This document shows, piece after piece, positions 9,456 to 17,496 of a stretch of DNA of 64,000 nucleotides. Source of the DNA: CBDAPU01 sp965198875 (GTDB taxonomy: Bacteria; Pseudomonadota; Gammaproteobacteria; Eutrophobiales; Eutrophobiaceae). The notes beneath the pieces are model-generated. The model had not been told where the DNA came from. It did not search any database and saw only the letters and a program-made list of their open reading frames with translations. Location: the NCBI GenBank assembly GCA_965198875.1, contig CBDAPU010000001.1, positions 2,232,001-2,296,000 of the forward strand. The letters are read 5' to 3'. The number at the start of each line of letters is the position of its first letter. Positions within the stretch are counted from its first letter, which is position 1. Position numbers and translations under genes: made by a program.

Positions 9456-10340
9456 TTATTCGCCGTCCGTCAGCCTGGCATAGGTGCTCGGCCTGCGGTC
9501 GCGGAAAAATTGCCAGGTGTTCCTGACGTCTTCTACCAGACCCATGTCCATATCGTGGATGATCAGTTCATCCTGGTCGCGGCTGGCCTCCGCTTCAATC
9601 TGGCCGCGTGGATTGACGAAATAGCTCTGACCATAAAACTCACCGATATCCCACGGGCCTTCCGTGCCAACGCGGTTGATGGCACCGATCCAGCAACCGT
9701 TGGCAGCGGCGGACGCCGGTTGCTCAAGTTTCCACAGATATTCTGAAAGCCCTGCAACAGTAGCAGACGGGTTTACGATATATTCAGCACCATTGAGCGC
9801 CAGTGCGCGCCAGCCTTCCGGGAAGTGCCGGTCGTAGCAAATGTAAACACCCAGTTTGCAGTATTGGGTTTCAAACACCGGCCAACCGGACGCACCGGGC
9901 TTGAAGAAGAACTTTTCCCAAAAACCCGCGACCTGAGGGATATGCGTCTTGCGGTATTTACCCAGATAGCTGCCATCTGCATCAATCACAGCCGCCGTGT
10001 TGTAGTAAATGCCGGTTACTTGGTCCCGTTCATAGATCGGCACCACAATAACCATTTTATATTTGGCGGCATATTCCTGCATCAGGGTGGTGGTTGGGCC
10101 GCCGGGAATCGGTTCAGCACTTTCATACCATTTGGCGTCCTGGCTCGGACAGAAGTAGGGCTGGGTAAATACCTCCTGGAAACAGAGCACCTGAACGCCT
10201 TTTTCGCCTGCCTCCTCGATAAGGGGAATATGCGCTTCAATCATCGCCTGGCGGATGGTCTCCGGGTCATTATCCGTCGATGCCTTGAGCGCCATCTGGA
10301 TAAGGCCGCCGCGAAGGGTCGCTGTTGAACTAATACTCAT
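9456..10340 (-). CDS. Beta-ureidopropionase (carbon-nitrogen hydrolase family)
   Basis: A 294-residue nitrilase-superfamily amidohydrolase. The catalytic Glu-Lys-Cys set is visible in CFQEVF, YRKTHIP and YICYDRHFPEG. In the reductive pyrimidine pathway it cleaves N-carbamoyl-beta-alanine to beta-alanine, CO2 and ammonia, which is the nitrogen-releasing step. The RHFPEG extension after the Cys is typical of N-carbamoyl amidases acting on small ureido acids. A preceding AGGGAGG ribosome site sits just upstream of the ATG. Its neighbours are the permease downstream and two ruined beta-alanine catabolic genes upstream. An N-carbamoylputrescine amidase is an alternative by sequence but does not fit the context. 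Confidence 0.88.
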   Translation of the reverse strand: MSISSTATLRGGLIQMALKASTDNDPETIRQAMIEAHIPLIEEAGEKGVQVLCFQEVFTQPYFCPSQDAKWYESAEPIPGGPTTTLMQEYAAKYKMVIVVPIYERDQVTGIYYNTAAVIDADGSYLGKYRKTHIPQVAGFWEKFFFKPGASGWPVFETQYCKLGVYICYDRHFPEGWRALALNGAEYIVNPSATVAGLSEYLWKLEQPASAAANGCWIGAINRVGTEGPWDIGEFYGQSYFVNPRGQIEAEASRDQDELIIHDMDMGLVEDVRNTWQFFRDRRPSTYARLTDGE

Positions 10341-10354
10341 GGTTCCTCCCTTTA

Positions 10355-10695
10355 TTATCTCAAGCTGGGAAATGTAAATGCTGCTCCGGCACGAATGCCC
10401 GTCGGCCAGCGCGAGGTAACGGGTTTCAAACGCGTGTAAAAATGCACGGCCTCTGGCCTATAGATGCCATGCACGCCGAATATCGAGCGCTTCCAGCCAC
10501 CAAAACCAGGGTAGGCGACCGGCACCGGAATGGGTATATTAACACCCACTATGCCTATTTGAATGCGGCCGCTGTAACCGCAGTGTCGACTTGATCTTTT
10601 TCGGCCATTGCCACCGAAGCGATCTGCTTACCTATCGCAGGGTTGAAAACGGCAAACAAATCTCCCCCGCCGATGATATGCTAAATGGTGTCCAT
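10355..10695 (-). pseudogene. mmsA: Methylmalonate/malonate-semialdehyde dehydrogenase remnant (N- and C-terminal stubs)
   Basis: Reading the minus strand from an ATG at 10695 gives MDTI, a stop, then HIIGGGDLFAVFNPAIGK and a stretch matching the N-terminus of CoA-acylating (methyl)malonate-semialdehyde dehydrogenase. At about 10560 the match jumps, with a frame change, to the far C-terminus (QIGIVGVNIPIPVPV, FGGWKRS, FYTRLK, TSRWPTG), ending at the normal terminus. Roughly 400 residues including the catalytic Cys are absent. An intact enzyme would turn malonate semialdehyde from beta-alanine into acetyl-CoA. The family assignment is firm from the C-terminal motifs; the loss of function is evident. 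Confidence 0.85.
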
Positions 10696-10700
10696 AGAGC

Positions 10701-11094
10701 TCAATTCAGTGTTTTGAGGATGTCGCATATGGTATCAAACGTGAAATCAATGTGAGAGTTTTCAATGATCAGCGGTGTCGCCTGTAGTGCGGATCAAGAG
10801 CCCTTTATCATAAGCCTGCGGGAAGGGATCAAACGCCCGTTTGGCCAACGCAGGGTTAAGCTCTGCCGCCTGCTTCTGGATTGCTTCAGCGATGCGTGGG
10901 CTGTCGCGGCCTTCGTTACAGCACCAAAGACCAGCAATGCCGTCCATCAGATCGCGCCCATCAGATAGTTTGAAAAACATGCCGTCTGCACCCACTACCA
11001 TGGGCGAGTTCGCCTTAAACTGCCGGTTGACGGTAAACGGGATCCAATATGCCTCAAGGTCGTTCGCCTTTTGGTCTCCAGCTTATGCACTCAT
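10701..11094 (-). pseudogene. Omega-amino acid (beta-alanine) pyruvate aminotransferase remnant
   Basis: From an ATG at 11094 the frame reads MSA, a stop, then NDLEAYWIPFTVNRQFK and GMFFKLSDGRDLMDGIAGLW, the N-terminus of class III omega-amino acid:pyruvate aminotransferases. After about 75 residues it passes straight to C-terminal family sequence (AYDKGLLIRTTGDT), changes frame and ends in PLIIENSHIDFTFDTI up to a stop at 10701. About 300 internal residues, including the pyridoxal-phosphate Lys, are gone. It sits between preA and the mmsA remnant in the order expected for a complete uracil-to-acetyl-CoA operon, which supports beta-alanine as the former substrate. Confidence 0.85.
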
Positions 11095-11139
11095 CTCAGC
11101 CTCCACCCTTCTGATTTGTGCAATCTATGTATCTTACCC

Positions 11140-12417
11140 CTATTCGGCCACCGCCTTCATTGGATTGAGCGGATGCTCGGGCCAGGTTAGATAGGGTTTG
11201 TCGTCTTCAACAGGACGCATCTCAATGCAATCCGGCACCGGGCACACCATCTGGCACAGGTTGCAGCCCACACATTCGTCATCAATCACCGTAAAGCGGC
11301 GCTGGCCGTCTGCTGCGATAGCAAACTCAATCGCCTGATGGGAGGCGTCCTCACAAGCGATATGGCAGCGGCCACACTCAATGCATTTATCCCGGTCGAT
11401 AAAGGCCCTGGTGTCGAAATTCATATTGAGTTCGTTCCAATCGACGGTGTTCTTGACCGCCATGCCGCGAAAATCCTCAATCGACCTGTAGCCTTTTTCA
11501 TCCATGAAGGCGGACAGGCCATCGATCATGTCATCGACAATCCGAAAGCCATAGAGCATGGCGGCGGTGCACACCTGCAATGCGTTGGCGCCCAGCGCGA
11601 TAAACTCGGCCGCGTCTTTCCAGGTTTCGATCCCGCCAATGGCTGAGATGTCGACGCCCTGGGTTTCCTGTGCGCGCGCAATTTCCGCGACCATGTTCAG
11701 CGCAATGGGTTTCACCGCCGGCCCGCAATACCCGCCGTGCGTGCCCTTGTCGCCCACAACCGGATTGGGCGCCATAGCGTCCAGGTCGACCGATACAATC
11801 GAGTTTACAGTGTTAATTAGAGAGACCGCATGCGCGCCGCCTTGCTTGGCGGCTTCAGCAGGCCACAGGATGTTGGTGATGTTGGGCGTGAGTTTGGTGA
11901 ATACCGGAATATCAACGGCCTCACGCACCCAGCGTGTGGTTTGCTCGACCATCTCCGGCACCTGGCCGATGGCGCTGCCCATGCCGCGCTCGCACATGCC
12001 GTGGGGGCAGCCAAGATTGAGCTCAATCCCATGCACGCCCGAGCCCGCAATTTTGATCGCGAGGTCCTTCCAGGCCTGCTCGTCGATGGGCGCCATCATG
12101 GAGCCAATGATCACGCGGTCCGGCCACTCCTTTCGGCACTGCTCAATTTCCTTGAGGTTTACATCAAGCGGGCGGTCGGAAATCAGCTCGATATTATTGA
12201 TCCCGATGACGCCCCTGCCACTGTCATGGTGCACGCCGTAGCGACTGGACACGTTCACAACTGGCGGGTCTTCACCCAGGGTTTTCCAGACCACGCCGCC
12301 CCAACCCGCTTCAAATGCCCTCACGACATTATAGTATTTGTCGGTTGGTGGCGCGGATGCGAGCCAGAATGGATTGATGCTGTCGATACCGGCAATGGTG
12401 CATCCAGGATCAGCCAT
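11140..12417 (-). CDS. preA: NAD-dependent dihydropyrimidine dehydrogenase subunit PreA
   Basis: A 425-residue flavoprotein with a dihydroorotate-dehydrogenase-like TIM barrel (FMN binding; motifs ELNLGCPHGMCERGMG, FTKLTPNI, ISAIGGIETW) and a C-terminal pair of 4Fe-4S motifs, CIECGRCHIAC and CVGCNLCQMVCPVPDC. It catalyses the pyrimidine half of uracil/thymine reduction to the dihydro form, the first step of the reductive route; the reaction is reversible in Escherichia coli. The length is near that of E. coli PreA (411). The start overlaps the end of preT by eight bases, indicating translational coupling and a heteromeric PreTA enzyme. Confidence 0.95.
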   Translation of the reverse strand: MADPGCTIAGIDSINPFWLASAPPTDKYYNVVRAFEAGWGGVVWKTLGEDPPVVNVSSRYGVHHDSGRGVIGINNIELISDRPLDVNLKEIEQCRKEWPDRVIIGSMMAPIDEQAWKDLAIKIAGSGVHGIELNLGCPHGMCERGMGSAIGQVPEMVEQTTRWVREAVDIPVFTKLTPNITNILWPAEAAKQGGAHAVSLINTVNSIVSVDLDAMAPNPVVGDKGTHGGYCGPAVKPIALNMVAEIARAQETQGVDISAIGGIETWKDAAEFIALGANALQVCTAAMLYGFRIVDDMIDGLSAFMDEKGYRSIEDFRGMAVKNTVDWNELNMNFDTRAFIDRDKCIECGRCHIACEDASHQAIEFAIAADGQRRFTVIDDECVGCNLCQMVCPVPDCIEMRPVEDDKPYLTWPEHPLNPMKAVAE

Positions 12418-13759
12418 TGGCGTCTCCTTTCAAAAAGGTATCGATGGCGTGCGCGGCTTGCTTGCCGTCTTCAACGGCCTGCACGGTGAGGTCTTCACCG
12501 GAGCGAATACAATCGCCACCCGCAAACACGCCCTTGAGGTTGGTTGAATAGTCAGCGGAAGCCGCGATTTTACCGCCAGCAATTTCAAGCCCTGACAGGG
12601 CGTCAAGGCTCAGTTGTTGACCGATAGCCTTCAGTACCATGTCTGCCGGTACTTTGAAACTCTCGCCCGTGCCAGCCAGCTTGCCGTTCATCATGCGGGT
12701 GCGTTCGAACTTCATGGCTTTGACATGCGTATCCCCTTTGATGGATTGCGGCTTGGCCCACAGCCGTATAGTCACGCCATTTTTTCGCGCGAGCGCCACC
12801 TCGTATGGGGTGGCGCTCATGGCGTCTTCACCGCGGCGATACACAAGCGTCACATTCTCGGCGCCAAGTTTCCTGCTTTGCACTGCGGCGTCGATGGCAG
12901 TGTTACCGCCGCCGATGACAACAACATCGTCGCCAACCTCGACGGTCGATTTGTCGTCCGCTTGTCGTAAACGTTCGATGAAATCAATGGCGTCTTCAAC
13001 GCCGTTCAGGTCTTCTTTGTCGAGACCTAACTTGTTCGTGCCGCCAAGGCCTACGCCGATAAAAACTGCGTCATGTGTTTTTAGCAAGTCTTTGAGCCCA
13101 GGGTCTTGGTCGATGGGATGGTTATGGAAAACCTCAATGCCGCCAATCTTAAGCAGGAAGTCCGCTTCTTTTTGGGCGAAATTATCCACCATTTTGTAGG
13201 CCGCCAGACCATATTCATTCAGGCCGCCCGGTTTTGATTTGGCTTCGTACACCTTTACCGAATGGCCGAGCATCGACAGCCTGTGCGCGCAGGCTAGACC
13301 CGCCGGGCCTGCACCAACAACTGCAACGGTTTTGCCGGTTTCATCACCTCTCCTGAAGGGATGCGCCCCGCCAGCCTCCATCAAATGATCGGTTGCAAAG
13401 CGCTGCAAAAGGCCAATCTCAACCGGGTTCTCTCCGCTGTGGTTTCGAACGCAAGCCTGCTCACACAAAACCTCGGTAGGGCAGGCGCGGGCGCAGGTGC
13501 CGCCCATAATGTTTTCACTGAGGATTGTTCGGGCAGCGCCATCGGTGTTGCCCGTTCGGATCTGATGGATGAAGGTTGGAATATCAATGCCGGTGGGGCA
13601 GGCCTGAACGCAGGGGGCGTCGTAGCAATAGATACAATGCTCCGCCGCCGTGATCGCCTTGATCGAGTTCAGCGGTTTATGGAGATCATCGAAACTGGCT
13701 TCGATATCTTCCGCTGACAGACCACAAGATGGTGGCCCTTTTTCAAACCCATCCGGCAT
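12410..13759 (-). CDS. preT: NAD-dependent dihydropyrimidine dehydrogenase subunit PreT
   Basis: A 449-residue partner of PreA. The N-terminal iron-sulfur region carries CIYCYDAPCVQACPTG and CARACPTEVLCEQAC; next come an FAD-binding motif VVGAGPAGLAC and an NAD(P)-binding motif VIGGGNTAIDAA, as in the electron-input half of dihydropyrimidine dehydrogenase. The ATG at 13759 is chosen because it follows a GGGGCGGG site and gives MPDGFEKGPPS, aligned with family N-termini; an ATG at 13852 would add 31 residues of unlikely sequence. It is the first gene of the minus-strand run of pyrimidine catabolic genes, so the operon promoter probably lies between it and 13980. Confidence 0.93.
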   Translation of the reverse strand: MPDGFEKGPPSCGLSAEDIEASFDDLHKPLNSIKAITAAEHCIYCYDAPCVQACPTGIDIPTFIHQIRTGNTDGAARTILSENIMGGTCARACPTEVLCEQACVRNHSGENPVEIGLLQRFATDHLMEAGGAHPFRRGDETGKTVAVVGAGPAGLACAHRLSMLGHSVKVYEAKSKPGGLNEYGLAAYKMVDNFAQKEADFLLKIGGIEVFHNHPIDQDPGLKDLLKTHDAVFIGVGLGGTNKLGLDKEDLNGVEDAIDFIERLRQADDKSTVEVGDDVVVIGGGNTAIDAAVQSRKLGAENVTLVYRRGEDAMSATPYEVALARKNGVTIRLWAKPQSIKGDTHVKAMKFERTRMMNGKLAGTGESFKVPADMVLKAIGQQLSLDALSGLEIAGGKIAASADYSTNLKGVFAGGDCIRSGEDLTVQAVEDGKQAAHAIDTFLKGDANG

Positions 13760-14020
13760 ACCCGCCCCTAATTCCTGTCCGCACCATGAGTTATTTATTC
13801 CTGACTGTTTAGTTGAGAATGTGGCGCAAGGTGGAAAATAAATCCTTGGCACATAATTTTCCTTTTAACTATAACAGTTTATGGCAATGACAGATCGTGA
13901 GTTTTGTAAAGATTGTTTATGTCAGGGAGCCGACTCTCAACTCTTTTTAGCCTTTTGCATTGAGCCCCAAGGGTGATTCCATAGGGGGAGTTATATCAAC
14001 CCGCCCGAAGGAGGCCCCCT

Positions 14021-14290
14021 ATGGATCAGGAAGAGCGTATCATTACCGTCTATCTGATGATGGAAACCGTCTACAAGGAGCTGACCGTAGGCTGGCCTGT
14101 GCGCCAGGGCGGCTTTCCACCTGCCCTCACTGATAGTGAGCTTCTGACCATGGAAATCATAGGCGAGAGTGAGGGTCGCCATGGCGACCGGGCCATCTGG
14201 CGCTACTTTAACAGCCACGGGCGAGGCTGGTTTCCGGCCCTGTCGGCCTACCAGACCTTTGCCAAACAGTGTTGGAACCCGGGCATCAAG
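14021..14290 (+). mobile_element. IS982-like transposase, N-terminal fragment
   Basis: The ATG at 14021 follows a strong GAAGGAGG site. The first about 85 residues (MDQEERIITVYLMM, LTDSELLTMEIIGE, RAIWRYF, GWFPALSAYQTFAKQC) look like the N-terminal region of IS982-type transposases. The catalytic DDE part is missing: after about 14290 the sequence belongs to another element on the opposite strand. A perfect ten-base inverted repeat (CCATAGGGGG at 13979 and its complement at 14015) brackets the leader and covers the start codon. The family name is from recollection of its N-terminal pattern and is less certain than the fact that this is a truncated transposase. Confidence 0.6.
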
Positions 14291-14555
14291 CGCAGCAAAG
14301 ATTTCTCTGTACTGTCATCGGGCGCGCCCCATTCACAAACGGCAAGGAACTGGCGCAGGAGAACCAGCTTGCGCTCCCCGAACCGGGCGATGTCCTTGAA
14401 GGTTTCCGCGCCGCAAGCAGCGACAGCAGCGGCTCTTTCAAAGGACAGACAATCTTGCCCATTCGCCGAAGGTCCGGCAAATCCTTGAGATGAACCAGAA
14501 AAACTGTCGTTTCCACAACAGCATTAAAGTCAGTTATCGCAAAAGGCATCATCAC
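14265..14555 (-). mobile_element. ISAs1-family transposase, N-terminal fragment with frameshift
   Basis: On the minus strand from 14555 the frame gives VHLKDLPDLRRMGKIVCPLKE, then after a one-step frame change AAVAACGAETFKDIARFGE and KLVLLRQFL. This is the N-terminal domain of ISAs1-type (H-repeat-associated) transposases, whose usual pattern is FxDLPDPR, then GAESFxDIxxFG, then LRRFLP. It is cut off at about 14265, where the IS982-like fragment of the plus strand begins. No catalytic domain or terminal repeat remains nearby. Confidence 0.75.
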
Positions 14556-14791
14556 ACTCCTTGAAAAACAATCAATGAAAGGAGAGCGACTCAGAAATTT
14601 ACCCGTTTGTCACTCACTTTCCCCCCGATTACCCCGTAGCTGTATCGCAAAATCCTTGCTGGCAATATCTACGCCATGTTAAGAGGTTGATAAGAGTGAT
14701 TAGAGAAAGAACATTTGCTGAAAGTAAGAAAAAATAGCAAAAAAGGCACTATCAGTGTCAAGCGAAACATCTTATTACCCGCGAATTAAAC
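14556..14791. other. AT-rich spacer without a recognisable gene
   Basis: A low-GC stretch between the transposase fragments and the hypothetical frame at 14792. I see no coding match, RNA gene or clear promoter. Confidence 0.5.
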
Positions 14792-15211
14792 TTGAAAACA
14801 GGTCAAATTGAGGAAGTTGTCCGGGAAATTCAGAAACCCAATCTGGACGATACTGATCGAGTAAAACAGGCGCGGGAAATACCCTCATTCATTGGTTTTG
14901 ACAGGCCAATATTCGACTCCTTCAAGACCAGGCTTGATGAGTTGGATCAACAGACGCTTGACGCTATTACTAATAATGAAGGAATCTACGAGGAAGCGAC
15001 TGATAAAATCCTTCAAGAGCTGAATAAAGGCGACATGGATATCCATACATTGAGCGAGGAATTAGCTCGATTCATGGTTACTTCGATAACCTATCAAGGT
15101 CAATTGATTGGGCATATCCAATATCGGATGAAAGATCTCAATATTGCCGAGATAAACACAGCGATTGAGGCCTATCTCAATCAGGAGACCAACTGCGGTA
15201 GTTTATCCTGA
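14792..15211 (+). CDS. Hypothetical protein, possibly a gene fragment
   Basis: An open frame of 139 residues from a TTG. The frame is in fact open upstream to 14738 but contains no ATG or GTG there, and no convincing ribosome site is seen. This suggests that the true N-terminus was lost. The product is acidic, mostly helical and lacks signal peptide or membrane segments (for example DTDRVKQAREIPSFIGFDRP and DIHTLSEELARFM). Composition is more AT-rich than the flanking genes. I do not recognise a family. It lies among insertion sequence debris, so a remnant of an acquired gene is as likely as a working gene. Confidence 0.4.
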   Translation: MKTGQIEEVVREIQKPNLDDTDRVKQAREIPSFIGFDRPIFDSFKTRLDELDQQTLDAITNNEGIYEEATDKILQELNKGDMDIHTLSEELARFMVTSITYQGQLIGHIQYRMKDLNIAEINTAIEAYLNQETNCGSLS

Positions 15212-15582
15212 CTCTTCGCTATCCAGAGCTCTCTTAAAGTGTCATCGCCTTTTTCGCTCCTGTTAGGTAAGGCATCGACCAGGCCTGTCCCTAAAATCAC
15301 CGCCACCAGCAAAGCGCCTTCCAGGTTCATACACAGACCTAATTCGCTACTGTTCACCGGCTCTCTCCACACCTCGGCCAGTGAAATAATGAACGCCCCC
15401 GCCCCTGTCTATGGCAAATGACAAAGCCACCCGCTCAGAGTGCAAAAACATTAGCATCACCAAAAAGGGCTGCTTGTCAGTGAGAGACTAGCGACACAAA
15501 GCGCAACGGTAAATCCTGTTTCCAAATCAACAGCAAGACCCAAACTCGCAAAATCCGGGCAAAGCGATGATACCATGTGCCC
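15212..15582. other. Spacer of about 370 bases with no supported gene
   Basis: A minus-strand frame at 15181-15372 reads a hydrophobic stretch (GALLVAVILGTGLVDALPN) that might be debris of a membrane protein, but it has no start, family match or continuation. Nothing else is recognisable. Confidence 0.4.
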
Positions 15583-16155
15583 ATGCGGATACGCCTCGCC
15601 AAACTGACCGATATGCCAATGCTCACCAATTTAATTGCGAAGTCGGCCCGCAGTTTGTGCCGTAAAGATTATTCCGCTGATCAAGTGGAAGCCGCCCTCA
15701 AGGGGGCATGGGCTGTGGATACGCAGCTCATCGAAGATCAGACCTATTTTGTCTGCGAGAAGGGCGGCAAAATAGTGGGATGCGGCGGCTGGAGCATGCG
15801 TACCACATTGTTTGGAGGCGATACTTTCGACCAGCGGGACGCAAGCAAACTTGATCCCGGATCAGACCCTGCAAAAATTCGTGCGTTTTTTGTCGACCCG
15901 GACTTCATTGGTCATAACATCGGGGCCGCTATACTTGACCGCTGCGAGACGGAAGCCGCCAGGGCCGGTTTTCGGGCCTATGAATTGATGGCGACCCTGA
16001 CGGGTGCTCGCTTTTATGCGCGACATGGCTATGTCGGCAATGGGCAAACATCTGTGCGGTTGAGCGGTGGTGTCGATGTTGATTTTATTCCCATGTCCAA
16101 ACAACGCCACATTAGCATGAGCGAGCGCACAGCAGCGCCGTCTCCACGCCTCTGA
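15583..16155 (+). CDS. GNAT family N-acetyltransferase
   Basis: A 190-residue protein with the GNAT fold pattern: an N-terminal strand RIRLAKLTDMP, central strands ending in KIRAFFVDPDFIG, the acetyl-CoA loop HNIGAAILDRCE (a variant of Q/RxxGxG/A) and the late ARFYARHGYV segment. It transfers an acetyl group from acetyl-CoA to an unidentified amine. The ATG at 15583 gives MRIRLAK, a typical GNAT start; a GTG six bases earlier is possible. The last about 20 residues are polar and may be an extension. The gene stands alone among IS and pseudogene debris. Confidence 0.75.
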   Translation: MRIRLAKLTDMPMLTNLIAKSARSLCRKDYSADQVEAALKGAWAVDTQLIEDQTYFVCEKGGKIVGCGGWSMRTTLFGGDTFDQRDASKLDPGSDPAKIRAFFVDPDFIGHNIGAAILDRCETEAARAGFRAYELMATLTGARFYARHGYVGNGQTSVRLSGGVDVDFIPMSKQRHISMSERTAAPSPRL

Positions 16156-16459
16156 GCGTATTGGTCAGTCGACAGGCAAGCCGCCGCCAGTCGGCCGTAT
16201 CTGCCTCTGCCAGCGAGTCGACTAACGCCGATCAAGTATGCCAGGGCCACCTCCTCCCGGGCGCATCCGGGACACCATAGAACACTTATATCACTAAACC
16301 CTTTATGGCTCGCCCCAGGTAGCATAGTTATAACCATGTCCGGGCAGTCGCAGTGGCGCTTATTCCGGGGACAGTCAATTTCAGCATCCATTAATTCTGG
16401 CTGGAATTTTGGCAAAGCCCGCCTGTTTTGAGAAAACAAAATGCGAGGAAAGACATTCC

Positions 16460-17063
16460 ATGAAAGAAAAATACAACAAAGGTCTGCTTTACGGCAGCTT
16501 GTGATCTCTGTTATCCGCCGCACTGTGTGGCACTCAATCCATTGCCCAGGACACCAGAGTAATAACAGAGACTATCGAAGAGGCCGTCGTGCTCGGGTCA
16601 CGTCGAGCGCAGTCGCGTTCCGCACTGACTAGCCCGGTTCCGGTCAATCTAAGGGCGCTACCCTCTGATCATACGCTGGTACGGGTGAACGGCAAACGTC
16701 GGTACCGGTGAGCGGTTGTTGGGGAATTCGTATCCGGGGTTAACCGCGGCGCACGGGGCGTCGATATTAACCCCCTGTTTGGCAGCGCCATAGAGAAGGT
16801 GGAGGTCTTGCGTAATGGGGCCGCCGCTCAGTATGGCTCTGATGCGATTGCCAGTCTGATCAATTATTCAGAAGTTTAATGAGCATGTCAGGCTTGCGGC
16901 TGGTGCGAAGAATATCTTTGCTGTTTTTCCCGACGAAGTGGCCGTTGAGGGCACAGACTTCAGCGCTAGAATCGCCGGTTTCCTGGGCGCGATTTATCCA
17001 ATCAATCATCCGACCGGCTTCAACGGCGGCAGTTATTATGTGCGCCTGACATCGAACTTCTAG
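16460..17063 (+). pseudogene. TonB-dependent receptor, degenerate remnant
   Basis: From the ATG at 16460 the frame gives MKEKYNKGLLYGSL, a stop inside the signal peptide, then a recognisable continuation: TETIEEAVVLGSRRAQSRS (TonB box) and DHTLVRVNGKRRYR (plug). After another stop and a frame change it reads GSAIEKVEVLRNGAAAQYGSDA, then jumps to barrel sequence and a receptor C-terminus, GSYYVRLTSNF, ending at 17063. More than 600 residues are missing. The plug motifs match the intact receptor at 3461-6304 (VLRDGAAAQYGSDAIA), so this is a dead paralogue of the same subgroup. It lies just beside a broken sulfotransferase gene. Confidence 0.85.
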
Positions 17064-17221
17064 ATATTTCGTGAGCGGTTGATGTTATCCTGTACGCATT
17101 TTGTCGGCATTAACTGGTTGGGGGGAAGATACCTGTCATCCGGGCATTGCCGTCACTGTATGTGCCCCGGGGCATGACGCATCTGTTATCACCTCGCCAC
17201 CCCCGGGCAAAAAAGCTGGGG

Positions 17222-17496
17222 TCGTTCGGCCTGCTGCGTGCCAGCTCAATGCTTCTTGATCAAATTCAGCCAGGCAGGGGCTACCCAATATCATTGCTCT
17301 GTCGAATACGTTAAGGGACAGAAAACATATCAGTGCCGATGATGGTGACCCTTGCGGGCCTAAAAACCTGAGCCCGGATCAGTGCCTTGAGTTTGGACAA
17401 AACTATATCGAAGATACAAGAATGTCTCGCAAAGGCGCGCCTTTTCTCATGGATAAAATGCCCAAAAACTATGTTCTTGCAATATTGAGGAAGTGA
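17222..17496 (+). pseudogene. TPR/sulfotransferase family remnant
   Basis: Two frames together resemble the sulfotransferase domain of bacterial TPR-sulfotransferase proteins: SFGLLRASSMLLDQIQPGRG around 17222 (degenerate form of the 5'-PSB loop, normally PRSGTTL), then from 17281 LPNIIALSNTLRDR, CLEFGQNYIEDTR and KGAPFLMDKMPKNY, the last being a hallmark of the family. The N-terminal repeats and the C-terminal half are missing, and a stop occurs at 17496. The 3' end overlaps the 3' end of the BCCT transporter gene on the other strand by 28 bases. The PAPS-binding loop is destroyed, so it cannot be active. Confidence 0.7.

Noticed and set aside
15181..15372. Small hydrophobic open frame on the minus strand
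   Set aside because: It has no start context or family match and overlaps the end of the hypothetical gene on the other strand.
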